From: CAKSQF01 sp051867925
Lineage (GTDB): Bacteria; Bacillota; Clostridia; Oscillospirales; CAG-272
NCBI GenBank assembly: GCA_051867925.1
Contig: JBJDZI010000030.1
Location: 1-64,000, forward strand
Reading direction: 5' to 3'
Length of the DNA stretch: 64,000 bases
Below the pieces are notes generated by a model that saw only the letters and a program-made list of their open reading frames with translations, did not search any database and was not told the origin of the DNA. How positions within the stretch are numbered: the first letter of the stretch is position 1; each line of letters starts with the position of its first letter. The position numbers and the translations under genes are program-made. Shown here piece after piece: positions 25,644 to 34,908 of this stretch.

Positions 25644-25671
25644 TTGACAATTTCCGAAAATATGCTACAAT
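25644..25671 (+). promoter_or_regulatory. Promoter of the rlmA-like gene
   Basis: TTGACA, 16 bases, TACAAT. The spacer includes CCGAAAATATG, also seen in the rpsT and GH5-like promoters. Confidence 0.75.
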
Positions 25672-25704
25672 TATATATTATATAAACTGCCATGGAGGAT
25701 CAGG

Positions 25705-26532
25705 ATGAACGAGATCTGCATTTGCCCTGTGTGCCGGCGAAAATACGGGAAACAGGTGCGTCTGAAGCGAGAGACGAAACGCTACGTCTGCCCGGAGGGG
25801 CACAGTTTTGATATTTCCGCAAAGGGATACGTGAATCTGCTCTCGCCCTCTGCAGGCTCCCATGGAGACAACCGCGACATGGTACGGGCGCGGCGCGATC
25901 TGCTGGACGGCGGTATCTATGCGCCCTTCCGAACAGGACTTGCCGAGATGCTGGTTACCCTGCCCGTGGGTGCCACCGTCTGGGACAGCGGATGCGGTGA
26001 GGGCTATTACACCTGTGCCGCTATTGAATGTGACCGCGGCTTTGCCGTCTACGGCTCCGATCTGTCCACCGACGCGCTGGCAGAGGCGCACAAACGGTCG
26101 CCGAAGCTCTCTCTGATCGCCGCCAGCTCCTATGCACTCCCTGCGGACGACGAGATCTGCGACGCTCTGCTCTGTCTGTTTGCCCCCGAAGCGACCGAAG
26201 AATTTCTTCGGGTGCTGAAGCCGGGCGGTTCGCTGATCCTTGGCGTGCCCGGCAGACGGCATCTGTTCGGACTCAAAGAGGTGCTGTACGATACCCCTTA
26301 CGAAAACGAGCTCCGCGATCCCACCCTGCCCGGGTTTTCGCTGATCGAAAATCGGGAGATCTACTACACCGTCACGCTGAACGATCCAGCCCTGATCCGC
26401 AGTTTGTTTGAGATGACGCCCTACGCCTATCGCACCGGTGCCAAGGGGAAAGAGCGGCTCTTTGCCGCAGACGCTTTGCAGACCGAACTTCACTTTCATT
26501 TGCTTCACTATCAAAAATTACGGAATAATTAA
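25705..26532 (+). CDS. RlmA-family 23S rRNA guanine methyltransferase
   Basis: 275 residues. The N-terminal zinc ribbon (CPVCRRKYGK... and CPEGHSFD) and the following DISAKGYVNLL and GDNRDMVRARRDLLDGGIY blocks are diagnostic of RlmA. A Rossmann methyltransferase domain follows (VWDSGCGEGYYT as SAM motif I, YGSDLSTDAL as motif II, LKPGGSLILGVPG). RlmA enzymes methylate N1 of a guanine in hairpin 35 of 23S rRNA; some members give tylosin resistance. Which site is used here cannot be told. GGAGG lies 6 bases before the ATG. It is transcribed alone, divergently from miaA. Confidence 0.88.
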   Translation: MNEICICPVCRRKYGKQVRLKRETKRYVCPEGHSFDISAKGYVNLLSPSAGSHGDNRDMVRARRDLLDGGIYAPFRTGLAEMLVTLPVGATVWDSGCGEGYYTCAAIECDRGFAVYGSDLSTDALAEAHKRSPKLSLIAASSYALPADDEICDALLCLFAPEATEEFLRVLKPGGSLILGVPGRRHLFGLKEVLYDTPYENELRDPTLPGFSLIENREIYYTVTLNDPALIRSLFEMTPYAYRTGAKGKERLFAADALQTELHFHLLHYQKLRNN

Positions 26533-26623
26533 AATATTTAACAAATATTTCTGCCCTGCCGCCGCGAAGCCCCACAGCAGGAAAAAATATTTGCTAAATT
26601 TGTGTTAACTTTGAGCAAAAGCC

Positions 26624-26652
26624 TTGACATCGACCCAAAAATCATATATAAT
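26624..26652 (+). promoter_or_regulatory. Consensus promoter of the solute-binding lipoprotein gene
   Basis: TTGACA, 17 bases, TATAAT: a perfect sigma-A consensus, 36 bases before the ATG. Confidence 0.85.
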
Positions 26653-26688
26653 GAACATACCAAAATTTTTTATTAGGAGTGAATACCT

Positions 26689-28209
26689 ATGAAACGCAAA
26701 CTCTTGTCTCTGTTGCTTTGCGCCGCTACCGCAATGGGTTCTTTAGCCCTGCTGGCAAGCTGCGCTGAAAACCCTGCCGAGACCACCAAGAAATCCGATG
26801 ATAACGGTATTGTTGAAGACGAGCACTTCCTCGCTAAGTTGCCTTCGGATCTGAACTTCGCAAACGAAGGTCTGGACGAAGAGGATCTGATCCTTTACGT
26901 TGCTTATGTGGAAGGTTCTAACGGCTCCTTCACCCAGCGTTCTCTGAAGGCTGACCCTCTGGACGAGTCCGCCGTTGACCAGAAGACTCTGGAGCGCGAC
27001 AACCGTATGAAAGATCGCCTCGGTCTCGAACTCGAGATCGAACTGGTCTCCCCCTCCATCACCGGTATGGAAAGTGCCATCGGTACTTCTCTGGCTGCCG
27101 GTAACCCCGACTACGATATCATTGCCGGCTACCAGTATTTCGGTATCGGTATGGCTACCAAGGGTTACCTGCTGAACCTGACTAATCTGGCTCAGGACGA
27201 TGCGGATTACATCGATCTGGAAGCTGACTACTGGGGCAAGGCATACAATGACAATATGTCTTACCAGGGCGCATACTACTGGATCACCGGTGACATCGCT
27301 CTCCGTTACATCGGCGGTATGTACTGCACTTTCGTTAACTCCGCTCTCTACAACGATTACCTGAGCGACTACGGCTCCATCTACTCCATCGCAAGAGACG
27401 GCAAGTGGACCATCGACCTGATGACCGAGATGGCAGGTAAGATCTACGAAGACACCGGCACAGTTGCTAACGAACCCGACGCAGACGACACCTTCGGTTT
27501 CGGCTACGAGACGACCGACATGATCGACGGCATCGCAATCGGTTGCGGCGTACAGTTCACCTACCGTGATCCTTCCACCGGCGAGATCATGCTGACCTTC
27601 AACAACAACCACACCTTCGAGATCTCCGACAAGATCCATGCACTGTCCATTCAGAGCTCTACCTTCAAGTTTGAAGATGGCGACTCCGCTAACGTTATGC
27701 AGGCTTTCGCTAACGGTACCGTTGCATTCACCGTTAACAAGCTGTTCCAAGCTGAGGCTTACCTCGATGACTTCGATGATTTCTATATCATCCCCGCTCC
27801 TAAGTTCGACGAAACTCAGGAAAACTACATCACCGGTCTGCACGATGGTTGCACCATCTTCGGTATCACCTACTGCACCGGCAAGATCCGTCAGGCTGCT
27901 GCCGCTCTGGAATTCCTGTGCGCTTACAGCTCCAAGGACGTTATGCCTCTGTACTATGAGGGTGCTCTGAAGAAGCAGTTCACTCGTGACGCTGAAGCTC
28001 CCGAAATGGTTGACCTGATCCACAGCAACATCACCACCGACTTCGCTGTTGCATGGGGCGCATCCATCGACAACCTGTCTCAGATCTTCAGAAGCTGCGC
28101 TAAGATCACCAACTCTACCATCAAGCGTGACGTTTCCAAGTGGGAAGAAGCTCTTGCTGAGTTGGGCGAGAAGCTCCTCCAGCACAAGGACGGCGGCGCT
28201 GAGGCTTAA
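26689..28209 (+). CDS. Extracellular solute-binding lipoprotein, orphan
   Basis: 506 residues. Lipoprotein signal with Cys25 in LALLASCAEN, an acidic linker, then a periplasmic-binding-protein fold of the family-1 (sugar-type) class, recognisable by the NPDYDIIAGYQY, LTNLAQDDADYID and KLFQAEAYLDDF regions. It would capture a ligand, probably a saccharide, at the cell surface. No permease or ATPase gene is nearby, so it must serve a transporter encoded elsewhere or act in sensing. Codon use (many GCT, GTT and AAC) and the perfect promoter suggest high expression. It is followed by a strong terminator and is a single-gene unit. Confidence 0.85.
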   Translation: MKRKLLSLLLCAATAMGSLALLASCAENPAETTKKSDDNGIVEDEHFLAKLPSDLNFANEGLDEEDLILYVAYVEGSNGSFTQRSLKADPLDESAVDQKTLERDNRMKDRLGLELEIELVSPSITGMESAIGTSLAAGNPDYDIIAGYQYFGIGMATKGYLLNLTNLAQDDADYIDLEADYWGKAYNDNMSYQGAYYWITGDIALRYIGGMYCTFVNSALYNDYLSDYGSIYSIARDGKWTIDLMTEMAGKIYEDTGTVANEPDADDTFGFGYETTDMIDGIAIGCGVQFTYRDPSTGEIMLTFNNNHTFEISDKIHALSIQSSTFKFEDGDSANVMQAFANGTVAFTVNKLFQAEAYLDDFDDFYIIPAPKFDETQENYITGLHDGCTIFGITYCTGKIRQAAAALEFLCAYSSKDVMPLYYEGALKKQFTRDAEAPEMVDLIHSNITTDFAVAWGASIDNLSQIFRSCAKITNSTIKRDVSKWEEALAELGEKLLQHKDGGAEA

Positions 28210-28242
28210 TCGATTCACAAATCGATCATTACTCATCTAACC

Positions 28243-28274
28243 AAAACCCTCCGATGCAAATCGGAGGGTTTTCT
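28243..28274 (+). terminator. Terminator of the solute-binding protein gene
   Basis: 13-bp perfect stem AAAACCCTCCGAT with loop GCAA, ending in TTTTC. Confidence 0.88.
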
Positions 28275-28381
28275 TCGTGGAGCGGAAGACATTGCAATAA
28301 AGTGACAGCGGCATGGCGTGGTGAAAACCATTGGACTATAAGAGGTATCTCCTTCCCTTGCATCTGCAATTTTACACACGA

Positions 28382-28423
28382 AATCCCCAAATTCCCCGGA
28401 ATACACCGGGAAATTTGGGGATT
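28382..28423 (-). terminator. Hairpin downstream of the beta-galactosidase gene
   Basis: Long inverted repeat (arms AATCCCCAAATT / AATTTGGGGATT, inner CCCGG pairing) 10 bases after the stop at 28433. Only three T follow on the minus strand, so it may stop transcription weakly or protect the 3' end of the his-lacZ mRNA. Confidence 0.55.
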
Positions 28424-28432
28424 AGAAACCAA

Positions 28433-31400
28433 TCAGTTCAGTCCCTTGCGCAGGTCTGCGCAAAGTTCAAAGGGATCGACGGCGCTCGTGCGGATCGGTT
28501 TGATCCGTACGGTATGTGCGAAGGTACGTTCGCTGAGTCGGTACTCCTCGGCAAGCGCAGGGCCGCAGGAGTTGGAGCCTACACCGCTCTGCTTGTAGTC
28601 GACGGTCAGATAGGTGCGGCTGTCGGGAATCAGCTGGTAATCGTGAGGCGTTTGATCCAGCATTTGGGCGGAGTAATGCTGTGCGTTGAAGGAGAAGCTG
28701 CCGTCTGCGGTGACGAACAGTCCCTGCCCTGCATCGGTTGCCAGCAGGCACCATTCGGTTCCCCAATGGGAGGAATTTTCCTGGGGACGGACATAATGCT
28801 CAAAGTTGTCGGTAACGGTTGTACCAAAGCGATCGAGGCGGCAGGAACGGTGCTTATCCCAATAACTTTCGTGGGGACCATAGCCGAAGTAGTCCACCTT
28901 TTCAAAGCCCGCAGTCAGAACGAAATGCAATCCGTAGCGAGGCAGGAAGGGGAACCGATCCTCGTAGGCGTGAACCTCTACCTTCTGCGAGATGGTCAGC
29001 ACGCCATCGGCAGTAACGGTATAGTCGATTGCGGCGGTGAGGATAGGCTTGCGCGTATAGCCGCCCAAAGAAAGGACGGTGCTGTAAGTCACGCTTGCAG
29101 GAGACTGCTCTCTGACCGACGCCCGAACCAATCTGGTATCGGTACGATGGAAGGCAAAGTCCTGCCACTTCCAACGGATGTTCCGATCGTTGTCGGTAGG
29201 CGCGCGCCATACGGTGGGCTTGACGGGAGCATCCAGCATCTCTTTACCGGATTCCTTGATACTGACCAGCGTTCCGTGGAAGGTGTCGAAGGTATATACG
29301 ACGTTTCCTGTGGCGATCGTCAGCGATTTTGCCGTCTCGGAAACGGTCACGGGTGCGGTCAGGGGAGCAATAGTTGCCTCGCGCTTTTGGGAAGCGAGAA
29401 CATACTGGACATTTGTCACCTCATAGCCGGGTTCAGCCCAGGGCGTGGCGTTTTTCTGCACCACAGAGAAATCAACGGTAGCAAATCCCACAAGTGTTTG
29501 GGGGACGGTGACGGTTATCTCTTCGGTCGACTGCGGTGCGGCGGAAAGTGCCACGCGCTGGGTGGACAGCGTCACCCCGTCTGCCTTTACGGTAGCGATC
29601 ACTTCCAAATCAGAGAGATCGGCAAAAAATCTGCGACTATGCACGACATAGCGGGCAGAATCTTCGGTGGCTTCGATGGCAAGGGGCGCGATGACCGCCT
29701 TCAGCTCCAAAAGACCGGTGTGAGGTCTGCGGTCGGGGTAAACCAGTCCGTCTACGCAAAAGTTTCCGTCGTTGGGATGGTCGCCGAAATCGCCGCCGTA
29801 GGTATAGCCTTTCTTGCCGTTGACGTCGATGGACACAGAGTGATCAATAAATTCCCAAACGCATCCGCCAAGGAAGTTATCGTGAGACCAGATCACATCC
29901 CAATACTCCTTCAGATCGCCGGGACCGTTGCCCATTGCGTGGGAGTATTCGCACAGGAAGAAGGGGAGTTTATAGCCTTCATCCTCGCAATATTGCTTGC
30001 AGTAATTCGGATCGGGGTACATACGGCTTTCGAGATCGAGATACTTGACTTCCTGCTCGTAGCCTTTCCAGCCTGCATTACAGCCCTCGTAGTGTACGAG
30101 TCTGCTCTTGTCGCGGGACTTGATGTACATGGACATTGCGCGGTGGTTGTCGCCGTAGAAGGCCTCGTTGCCCAGCGACCAAATGAGAATCGAGGGATGG
30201 TTTTTGTCCCGCTCTACCATTCGCTTGGCACGATCCAGATAGGCCTCCCGCCAAGAAGGATCGTGGCTGAGATAATTCTGATTGCCGTAAGCCCACATTC
30301 CGTGCGCTTCCAGATCCGCCTCGTCCACCACAAAGAAGCCGTATTGATCGCACAGTTCGGTAAAGCGCGGATCGTTGGGATAGTGGGAGGTGCGGATAGC
30401 ATTGACATTGTGGCGCTTCATGATCATCAGATCGCGGATCATGTGATCCAAAGGTGTGGCGTGTCCCAGTTCTGGATGACTGTCGTGGCGGTTGACGCCC
30501 CGCAGTTTGATCTTTTCTCCGTTGACATAGACAACCTTGTTCTTGACTTCAATCTTGCGCACGCCAACACGCTGGGCGATTACTTCTCCGCCGCACATCA
30601 GCACGAGAGTGTACAAATAAGGGATCTCGTCCGACCACAGATGGGGGGCATCCAGAGCGATACTCGGTTCACCGCTTCCCTGCGCCAGCAGGTCGCCTTC
30701 AGCAGAATAGAATTTCCAAGTCGGGAGCGTGTCGCCGACGAAGGACAGATCCGCTTTGACTGTAGCAGACTGATTATCGTAAGCCACATCGGTATGTACG
30801 AAATAGTCGGTGATGCGGTTTTCGGAGCGATACAGGAGATATACCTCCCGGAAAATGCCCGACATCCGCCACATATCCTGATCTTCCAGATAAGAGCCGT
30901 CGCACCATTTGAAGACCAGTACCTTCAGATCGTTCTCTCCTGCGGTCAGATAAGGGGTGATGTCGATCTCGCTGGTCATATGGCTGACCTGACTGTACGC
31001 CGCAAAACGGTTGTTGACATAGAGGTAGAAGCAGGAGTCTACACCCTCGAAATTGATGAAGACCTTTTTTCCTTCCATACCGGGGCGAAGCGTGAAGGTG
31101 CGGTGATACAAGCCGCAGGGGTTATCGTCGGGAGTGTGGGGCGGATCGCAGGGATAAGGGTAGTTTAGATTGGTATAGTTGGGAACGTCATACCCTCTGC
31201 CCAGCGCCATCTGCCAGTTCATGGGAACGGTCAGATCGTCCCAATCGGTTGCAAAATCTGGTGCGGTAAAGTCAGGAAGATCGGCAGGCGTTGCGTAGAA
31301 ATGAAAGTCCCAAGTGCCGCAGAGATTTTGGAAGAGAGTGCTCTCATCCCGCACGCCGCGGATGGCAGTCGTCTCGTCGGTATGCGGCACGAAATAGGCA

Positions 31401-31465
31401 CGCGGCTCTTCACAGCCCTTGTGCAATACCTCCAGCGACTTGTGATAGGTGAACTGTCTGTACAT
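28433..31465 (-). CDS. lacZ: Beta-galactosidase, GH2 family, long LacZ type
   Basis: 1010 residues, the full five-domain LacZ plan. The acid/base is Glu434 in WSLGNEAFYG and the nucleophile Glu506 in FFLCEYSHAMGNG. Sugar-binding, immunoglobulin-like and barrel domains precede the C-terminal galactosidase small chain (from about 720). No signal peptide, so it acts in the cytoplasm on imported galactosides. AAGGAG lies 7 bases before the ATG. It begins only 42 bases after hisIE on the same strand with no promoter or T-tract terminator between, so it looks like the last gene of the histidine operon. A perfect inverted repeat sits in that gap (31487-31506). Confidence 0.95.
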   Translation of the reverse strand: MYRQFTYHKSLEVLHKGCEEPRAYFVPHTDETTAIRGVRDESTLFQNLCGTWDFHFYATPADLPDFTAPDFATDWDDLTVPMNWQMALGRGYDVPNYTNLNYPYPCDPPHTPDDNPCGLYHRTFTLRPGMEGKKVFINFEGVDSCFYLYVNNRFAAYSQVSHMTSEIDITPYLTAGENDLKVLVFKWCDGSYLEDQDMWRMSGIFREVYLLYRSENRITDYFVHTDVAYDNQSATVKADLSFVGDTLPTWKFYSAEGDLLAQGSGEPSIALDAPHLWSDEIPYLYTLVLMCGGEVIAQRVGVRKIEVKNKVVYVNGEKIKLRGVNRHDSHPELGHATPLDHMIRDLMIMKRHNVNAIRTSHYPNDPRFTELCDQYGFFVVDEADLEAHGMWAYGNQNYLSHDPSWREAYLDRAKRMVERDKNHPSILIWSLGNEAFYGDNHRAMSMYIKSRDKSRLVHYEGCNAGWKGYEQEVKYLDLESRMYPDPNYCKQYCEDEGYKLPFFLCEYSHAMGNGPGDLKEYWDVIWSHDNFLGGCVWEFIDHSVSIDVNGKKGYTYGGDFGDHPNDGNFCVDGLVYPDRRPHTGLLELKAVIAPLAIEATEDSARYVVHSRRFFADLSDLEVIATVKADGVTLSTQRVALSAAPQSTEEITVTVPQTLVGFATVDFSVVQKNATPWAEPGYEVTNVQYVLASQKREATIAPLTAPVTVSETAKSLTIATGNVVYTFDTFHGTLVSIKESGKEMLDAPVKPTVWRAPTDNDRNIRWKWQDFAFHRTDTRLVRASVREQSPASVTYSTVLSLGGYTRKPILTAAIDYTVTADGVLTISQKVEVHAYEDRFPFLPRYGLHFVLTAGFEKVDYFGYGPHESYWDKHRSCRLDRFGTTVTDNFEHYVRPQENSSHWGTEWCLLATDAGQGLFVTADGSFSFNAQHYSAQMLDQTPHDYQLIPDSRTYLTVDYKQSGVGSNSCGPALAEEYRLSERTFAHTVRIKPIRTSAVDPFELCADLRKGLN

Positions 31466-31486
31466 GAATTATCTCCTTTCGGATCG

Positions 31487-31506
31487 CGTAACGTCTGTAC
31501 GTTACG
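31487..31506. repeat. Perfect inverted repeat between hisIE and lacZ
   Basis: CGTAACGT-CTGT-ACGTTACG, 8-bp arms, directly upstream of the lacZ binding site. No T-tract. It could be an operator, an mRNA processing hairpin or an mRNA stabiliser. Confidence 0.6.
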
Positions 31507-31507
31507 A

Positions 31508-32152
31508 TTATTTCATCGTTTCCTGCTTGACCTTGTGATCCACCACATGGCGGGATGCAAGTTCGGCGCGAATGTCGTTGAGCGAAATACCCATTTCCAC
31601 CATCAGCACCATCACATGATAAGCCAGATCGGCAATCTCATAGACCGTCTCTTCTCTGCTGTTCTTGGCGCCGATGATCACCTCGGTAGACTCCTCGCCC
31701 ACCTTTTTCAGAATCTTATCCAGTCCCTTTTCAAACAGATAGGTGGTGTAACTGCCCTCTTTCTTCTCGGTTTTTCTGCCTTCGATCAAGCGGTAAAGCG
31801 CATCCATAGAGAAGGGATTTTGCTTGTCGCTGATGAAGAGGTATTCAGAGAAGCAGGACTCTGTGCCGGTATGGCAGGCGGGACCGTCCTTGATTACCTT
31901 TACCACAAGGGCGTCTCTGTCACAATCGGCTTCGATGGAAACGATGTGCTGATAGTTGCCGGAGGTCGCGCCCTTCAGCCACAGTTCCTGACGGGAGCGG
32001 GAGAAGAAGCAGGTCAGTTCTTTGTCCACGCTGATCTCCAGACTTTCGCGGCTCATATAAGCAAGCGTCAACACTTCGCGGGTATAATAATCCTGCACAA
32101 CTGCAGGAATCAGTCCTTTTTCGTCAAATTTCAGTTCGTTGATGGAAATCAT
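31508..32152 (-). CDS. hisIE: Bifunctional phosphoribosyl-AMP cyclohydrolase / phosphoribosyl-ATP pyrophosphatase
   Basis: 214 residues, fused steps 2 and 3 of histidine synthesis. The HisI part (about 1-110) has SGNYQHIVSIEADCDRDAL and CHTGTESCF, with the metal-binding residues. The HisE part (about 115-205) has EGSYTTYLFEKGLDKILKKV and GEESTEVIIGAKN, EIADLAYHVMVLM. AAGGAG stands before the ATG at 32152; a longer frame starts inside the gap to hisF without support. It follows hisF by 48 bases. Confidence 0.95.
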   Translation of the reverse strand: MISINELKFDEKGLIPAVVQDYYTREVLTLAYMSRESLEISVDKELTCFFSRSRQELWLKGATSGNYQHIVSIEADCDRDALVVKVIKDGPACHTGTESCFSEYLFISDKQNPFSMDALYRLIEGRKTEKKEGSYTTYLFEKGLDKILKKVGEESTEVIIGAKNSREETVYEIADLAYHVMVLMVEMGISLNDIRAELASRHVVDHKVKQETMK

Positions 32153-32200
32153 CACAGACTCCTTACTATTCAATAGATTTGCGTGCAAGATTTTCTTGCA

Positions 32201-32962
32201 TTACAGGCGCATTTCGATGCCTGACGCACGAAGTTGTTCTTTCAGATCTCGGATTGAGACCTCGCCGAAGTGGAAAATGGAGGCGGCAAGTCCTGCATCC
32301 ACGCGGGGGAGCGCTCGGAAGAGCGTGGTAAAATGTTCGATACAGCCTGCGCCGCCCGATGCGATGACGGGGATGGACACGGCATCCGAAATCGCGCGGA
32401 GCATCTCCAGATCAAAGCCGCCCTTCACGCCGTCGGTGTCGATGCTGTTGACCACGATCTCCCCTGCCCCCCGCTCCTGCCCTTCTCTTGCCCATTCCAC
32501 GGCTTCACGGAACGTGCGCTCTCTGCCGCCCTTGGAGTAGACGGCAAACCGTCCGTCTGGATCGCGCTTGACATCCATGGAGAGAACGACACATTGGTCG
32601 CCGTACTTCTTGGCGGCAAGACCGATGAGGTCTGGATTGCGGAGCGCGCCCGAATTGACGCTGACCTTGTCCGCGCCCGCGTTCAGCACGCGGTCGAAAT
32701 CCTCCACGGTGTTGATGCCGCCCCCGACGGTAAGCGGAACGAAGATGCGGGAAGCCACCTGCATCAAAATGTCGGTAAACAGTTTTCTTCCTTCGAAGGA
32801 AGCGGTAATGTCGTAGAAGACCAGTTCGTCTGCGCCTGCATCGCTGTACATTGCCGCCAGTTCCACGGGATCGCAGACTTCGCGCACACCTTCAAAATTG
32901 GTTCCCTTTACAACCTTGCTGTCCCGAATGTCCAAACAAGGAATGATTCGTTTCGTGGTCAC
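32201..32962 (-). CDS. hisF: Imidazole glycerol phosphate synthase cyclase subunit
   Basis: 253 residues. TIM barrel with Asp11 (CLDIRD) and the opposite Asp in SMDVKRDPDG, the two catalytic acids, and phosphate sites TVGGGI and ASGGAG. It works with HisH, which supplies ammonia. The start is GTG at 32962, overlapping the hisA stop by 4 bases (GTGA), with GAGGGGA upstream. Confidence 0.96.
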   Translation of the reverse strand: MTTKRIIPCLDIRDSKVVKGTNFEGVREVCDPVELAAMYSDAGADELVFYDITASFEGRKLFTDILMQVASRIFVPLTVGGGINTVEDFDRVLNAGADKVSVNSGALRNPDLIGLAAKKYGDQCVVLSMDVKRDPDGRFAVYSKGGRERTFREAVEWAREGQERGAGEIVVNSIDTDGVKGGFDLEMLRAISDAVSIPVIASGGAGCIEHFTTLFRALPRVDAGLAASIFHFGEVSIRDLKEQLRASGIEMRL

Positions 32963-33684
32963 AGGATTTCCCCTCTTTCTCCGATAGCGATGGCACGGGA
33001 CAGATCCAGTTTTCCCATATAGAGTGCTTTGCCGAGGATCGCACCGTGGAGATTCATCTCACGAAGCGTAGCGATCTCATGCTCAAAGGTAATGCCGCCC
33101 GATGCGATGATCGTCAGTCCTTCGATGGCGGACAGTTTGCGATAGATCTCCAGATTGGTACCCGAAAGGGTGCCGTCTTTGGAAATATCGGTATAAATCA
33201 CGGTAGAAACGCCGCTTTTTGCCAGTTTTGCGCAGAAATCCAGCGAATCCACGTCGGTCACGGTTTTCCAGCCGTGGATGGCGACCTTTCCGTCGGACGC
33301 GTCCACGCCGACCGCGATGGCATAGCCGTATTTTTCAGCCATTTCGGCGGCAAAACCGGGATTTTCAATGGCAGCAGAGCCGAGGATCACGCGCTTCACG
33401 CCCGCATCCAGATAAGCCTTGATCCGCATCTCGTCACGGATACCGCCGCCCACTTCCACGAACAGATCCTCCGCGGCGAGCTTGGAAATGATCTCGTAAT
33501 TGCAGAGTTTTCCGTCCTTGGCACCGTCCAGATCGACGACGTGCAGATGGGTGGCTCCCGCTTTGCGGAAACTGCGGGCAATCTCGGTGGGATCGGAAGA
33601 GTAGACCTCCATCCGATCGTAATCGCCTTTGGTGAGTCGGACGACTTTTCCGTCTTTGAGATCAATTGCAGGATAGATGTACAT
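32959..33684 (-). CDS. hisA: ProFAR isomerase
   Basis: 241 residues. TIM barrel paralogous to HisF: AIDLKDGKVVRL with catalytic Asp8, EVGGGIRD and the second acid in YTDISKDGTLSG, phosphate site ASGGI. It isomerises ProFAR to PRFAR, the step before HisHF. AAGGAGG precedes the ATG. There are 12 bases between the hisH stop and this start. Confidence 0.96.
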   Translation of the reverse strand: MYIYPAIDLKDGKVVRLTKGDYDRMEVYSSDPTEIARSFRKAGATHLHVVDLDGAKDGKLCNYEIISKLAAEDLFVEVGGGIRDEMRIKAYLDAGVKRVILGSAAIENPGFAAEMAEKYGYAIAVGVDASDGKVAIHGWKTVTDVDSLDFCAKLAKSGVSTVIYTDISKDGTLSGTNLEIYRKLSAIEGLTIIASGGITFEHEIATLREMNLHGAILGKALYMGKLDLSRAIAIGERGEIL

Positions 33685-33696
33685 CGGTAGCCCTCC

Positions 33697-34305
33697 TTAC
33701 AGCTCTGCAAAGGCGGCGAGAATGGAAAGTCCCACTTTGCCGCTTTTCTCGGGATGGAATTGGGTGCCGTAGATCTTGCCTTTTCCCACTGCGCCCGTAA
33801 CGGTCACCCCATACTCGGAGGTGGCGATGGTGTCCGCCGCGCAATCCTTTGCGTAAAAGGAGTGAACGTAGTAAACAAAGTCACCCTCCTTCACATAGCA
33901 AAACAGAGGATCGGGGCGGGCGAGGTGAAGCGCATTCCAGCCCATGTGGGGGACTTTCAGCGGCTCTTTCAGGTCTGCGGTAATGGGAGCAACGGTGCCG
34001 TGGATCAGCCCCAGCCCTTCGTGAGTGCCGTATTCCAGACTCTTGTCGAAGAGCAGTTGCATCCCAAGACATATACCCAACAGAGGCTTCCCCGCCTCGG
34101 CTTCGAACTTGATCAGCGGGATCAGCCCGGTCGCCTCCAATTTTTCTTTGGCATCGGCAAATGCGCCCACGCCGGGAAGGATGATGCGGTCTGCCGCTTG
34201 GATTTCTTTGGGATCGGCGGTCACGACGGCATCCAGTCCAAGATAGGCGAGGGAACTTTTCAGTGAAAACAGATTGCCCACGCCGTAGTTGATAATTGCG
34301 ATCAT
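33697..34305 (-). CDS. hisH: Imidazole glycerol phosphate synthase glutaminase subunit
   Basis: 202 residues. Class I glutamine amidotransferase with the triad Cys79 (GICLGMQLLF), His184 and Glu186 (TQFHPEKSG). It passes ammonia to HisF. It lies 15 bases after hisB. Confidence 0.96.
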   Translation of the reverse strand: MIAIINYGVGNLFSLKSSLAYLGLDAVVTADPKEIQAADRIILPGVGAFADAKEKLEATGLIPLIKFEAEAGKPLLGICLGMQLLFDKSLEYGTHEGLGLIHGTVAPITADLKEPLKVPHMGWNALHLARPDPLFCYVKEGDFVYYVHSFYAKDCAADTIATSEYGVTVTGAVGKGKIYGTQFHPEKSGKVGLSILAAFAEL

Positions 34306-34320
34306 AACGACTCCAAACTC

Positions 34321-34908
34321 TTACAAACTGCCTTTGGTGGATGGGATCTGATCGGCGTTCTGCGCATCAATGGCAACCGCCGCTTTCAGACTGCGGGCGA
34401 AGGATTTGAAGGTTCCTTCGATGATGTGATGGGTATTTTTGCCCGCCATCTGCTTAATGTGCAGAGTCATCTCAGCCGAGCGGGTGAGAGCAGCGAAAAA
34501 CTCCTCCACCAGTTCGGTGTCAAAGGTACCGACCTTTTGTGCGGGCAATTCCAGTTCACAGCAGAGGGTGGAGCGTCCCGACAGATCGAGAGAGGTGAGG
34601 ATCAGCGCTTCATCCATGGGAAGGATGTAAAAGCCGTAGCGATGGATGCCGCGCTTGTCGCCGAGGGCGGCAGTCAGCGCTTTGCCAAGGCAGATGCCGA
34701 TGTCCTCTACGGTGTGATGATCGTCCACATAGGTGTCCCCCTTGCAGGTGAGGGACAGGTCAAAGCCGCCGTGCTTGGCAAAAAGGGTGAGCATATGATC
34801 CAAAAAACCGCATCCGCTGGCAACGGAAGCGGTGCCGCTTCCGTCAAGATTCAAGGTCAGCGAAATATCGGTTTCGGCTGTTTTTCTGGTAACGGTGGTC
34901 TGTCTCAT
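34321..34908 (-). CDS. hisB: Imidazoleglycerol-phosphate dehydratase
   Basis: 195 residues, monofunctional form without a phosphatase domain. Metal-binding motifs are FLDHML and DDHHTVED in the first half and HIKQMAGKNTHHIIE in the second. It overlaps the hisC stop by 4 bases (ATGA). No histidinol-phosphate phosphatase is encoded in this operon. Confidence 0.96.
   Translation of the reverse strand: MRQTTVTRKTAETDISLTLNLDGSGTASVASGCGFLDHMLTLFAKHGGFDLSLTCKGDTYVDDHHTVEDIGICLGKALTAALGDKRGIHRYGFYILPMDEALILTSLDLSGRSTLCCELELPAQKVGTFDTELVEEFFAALTRSAEMTLHIKQMAGKNTHHIIEGTFKSFARSLKAAVAIDAQNADQIPSTKGSL

Noticed and set aside
28331..31168. Open frame of 945 codons opposite lacZ
   Set aside because: Antisense shadow; starts inside the hairpin downstream of lacZ and has no family features.
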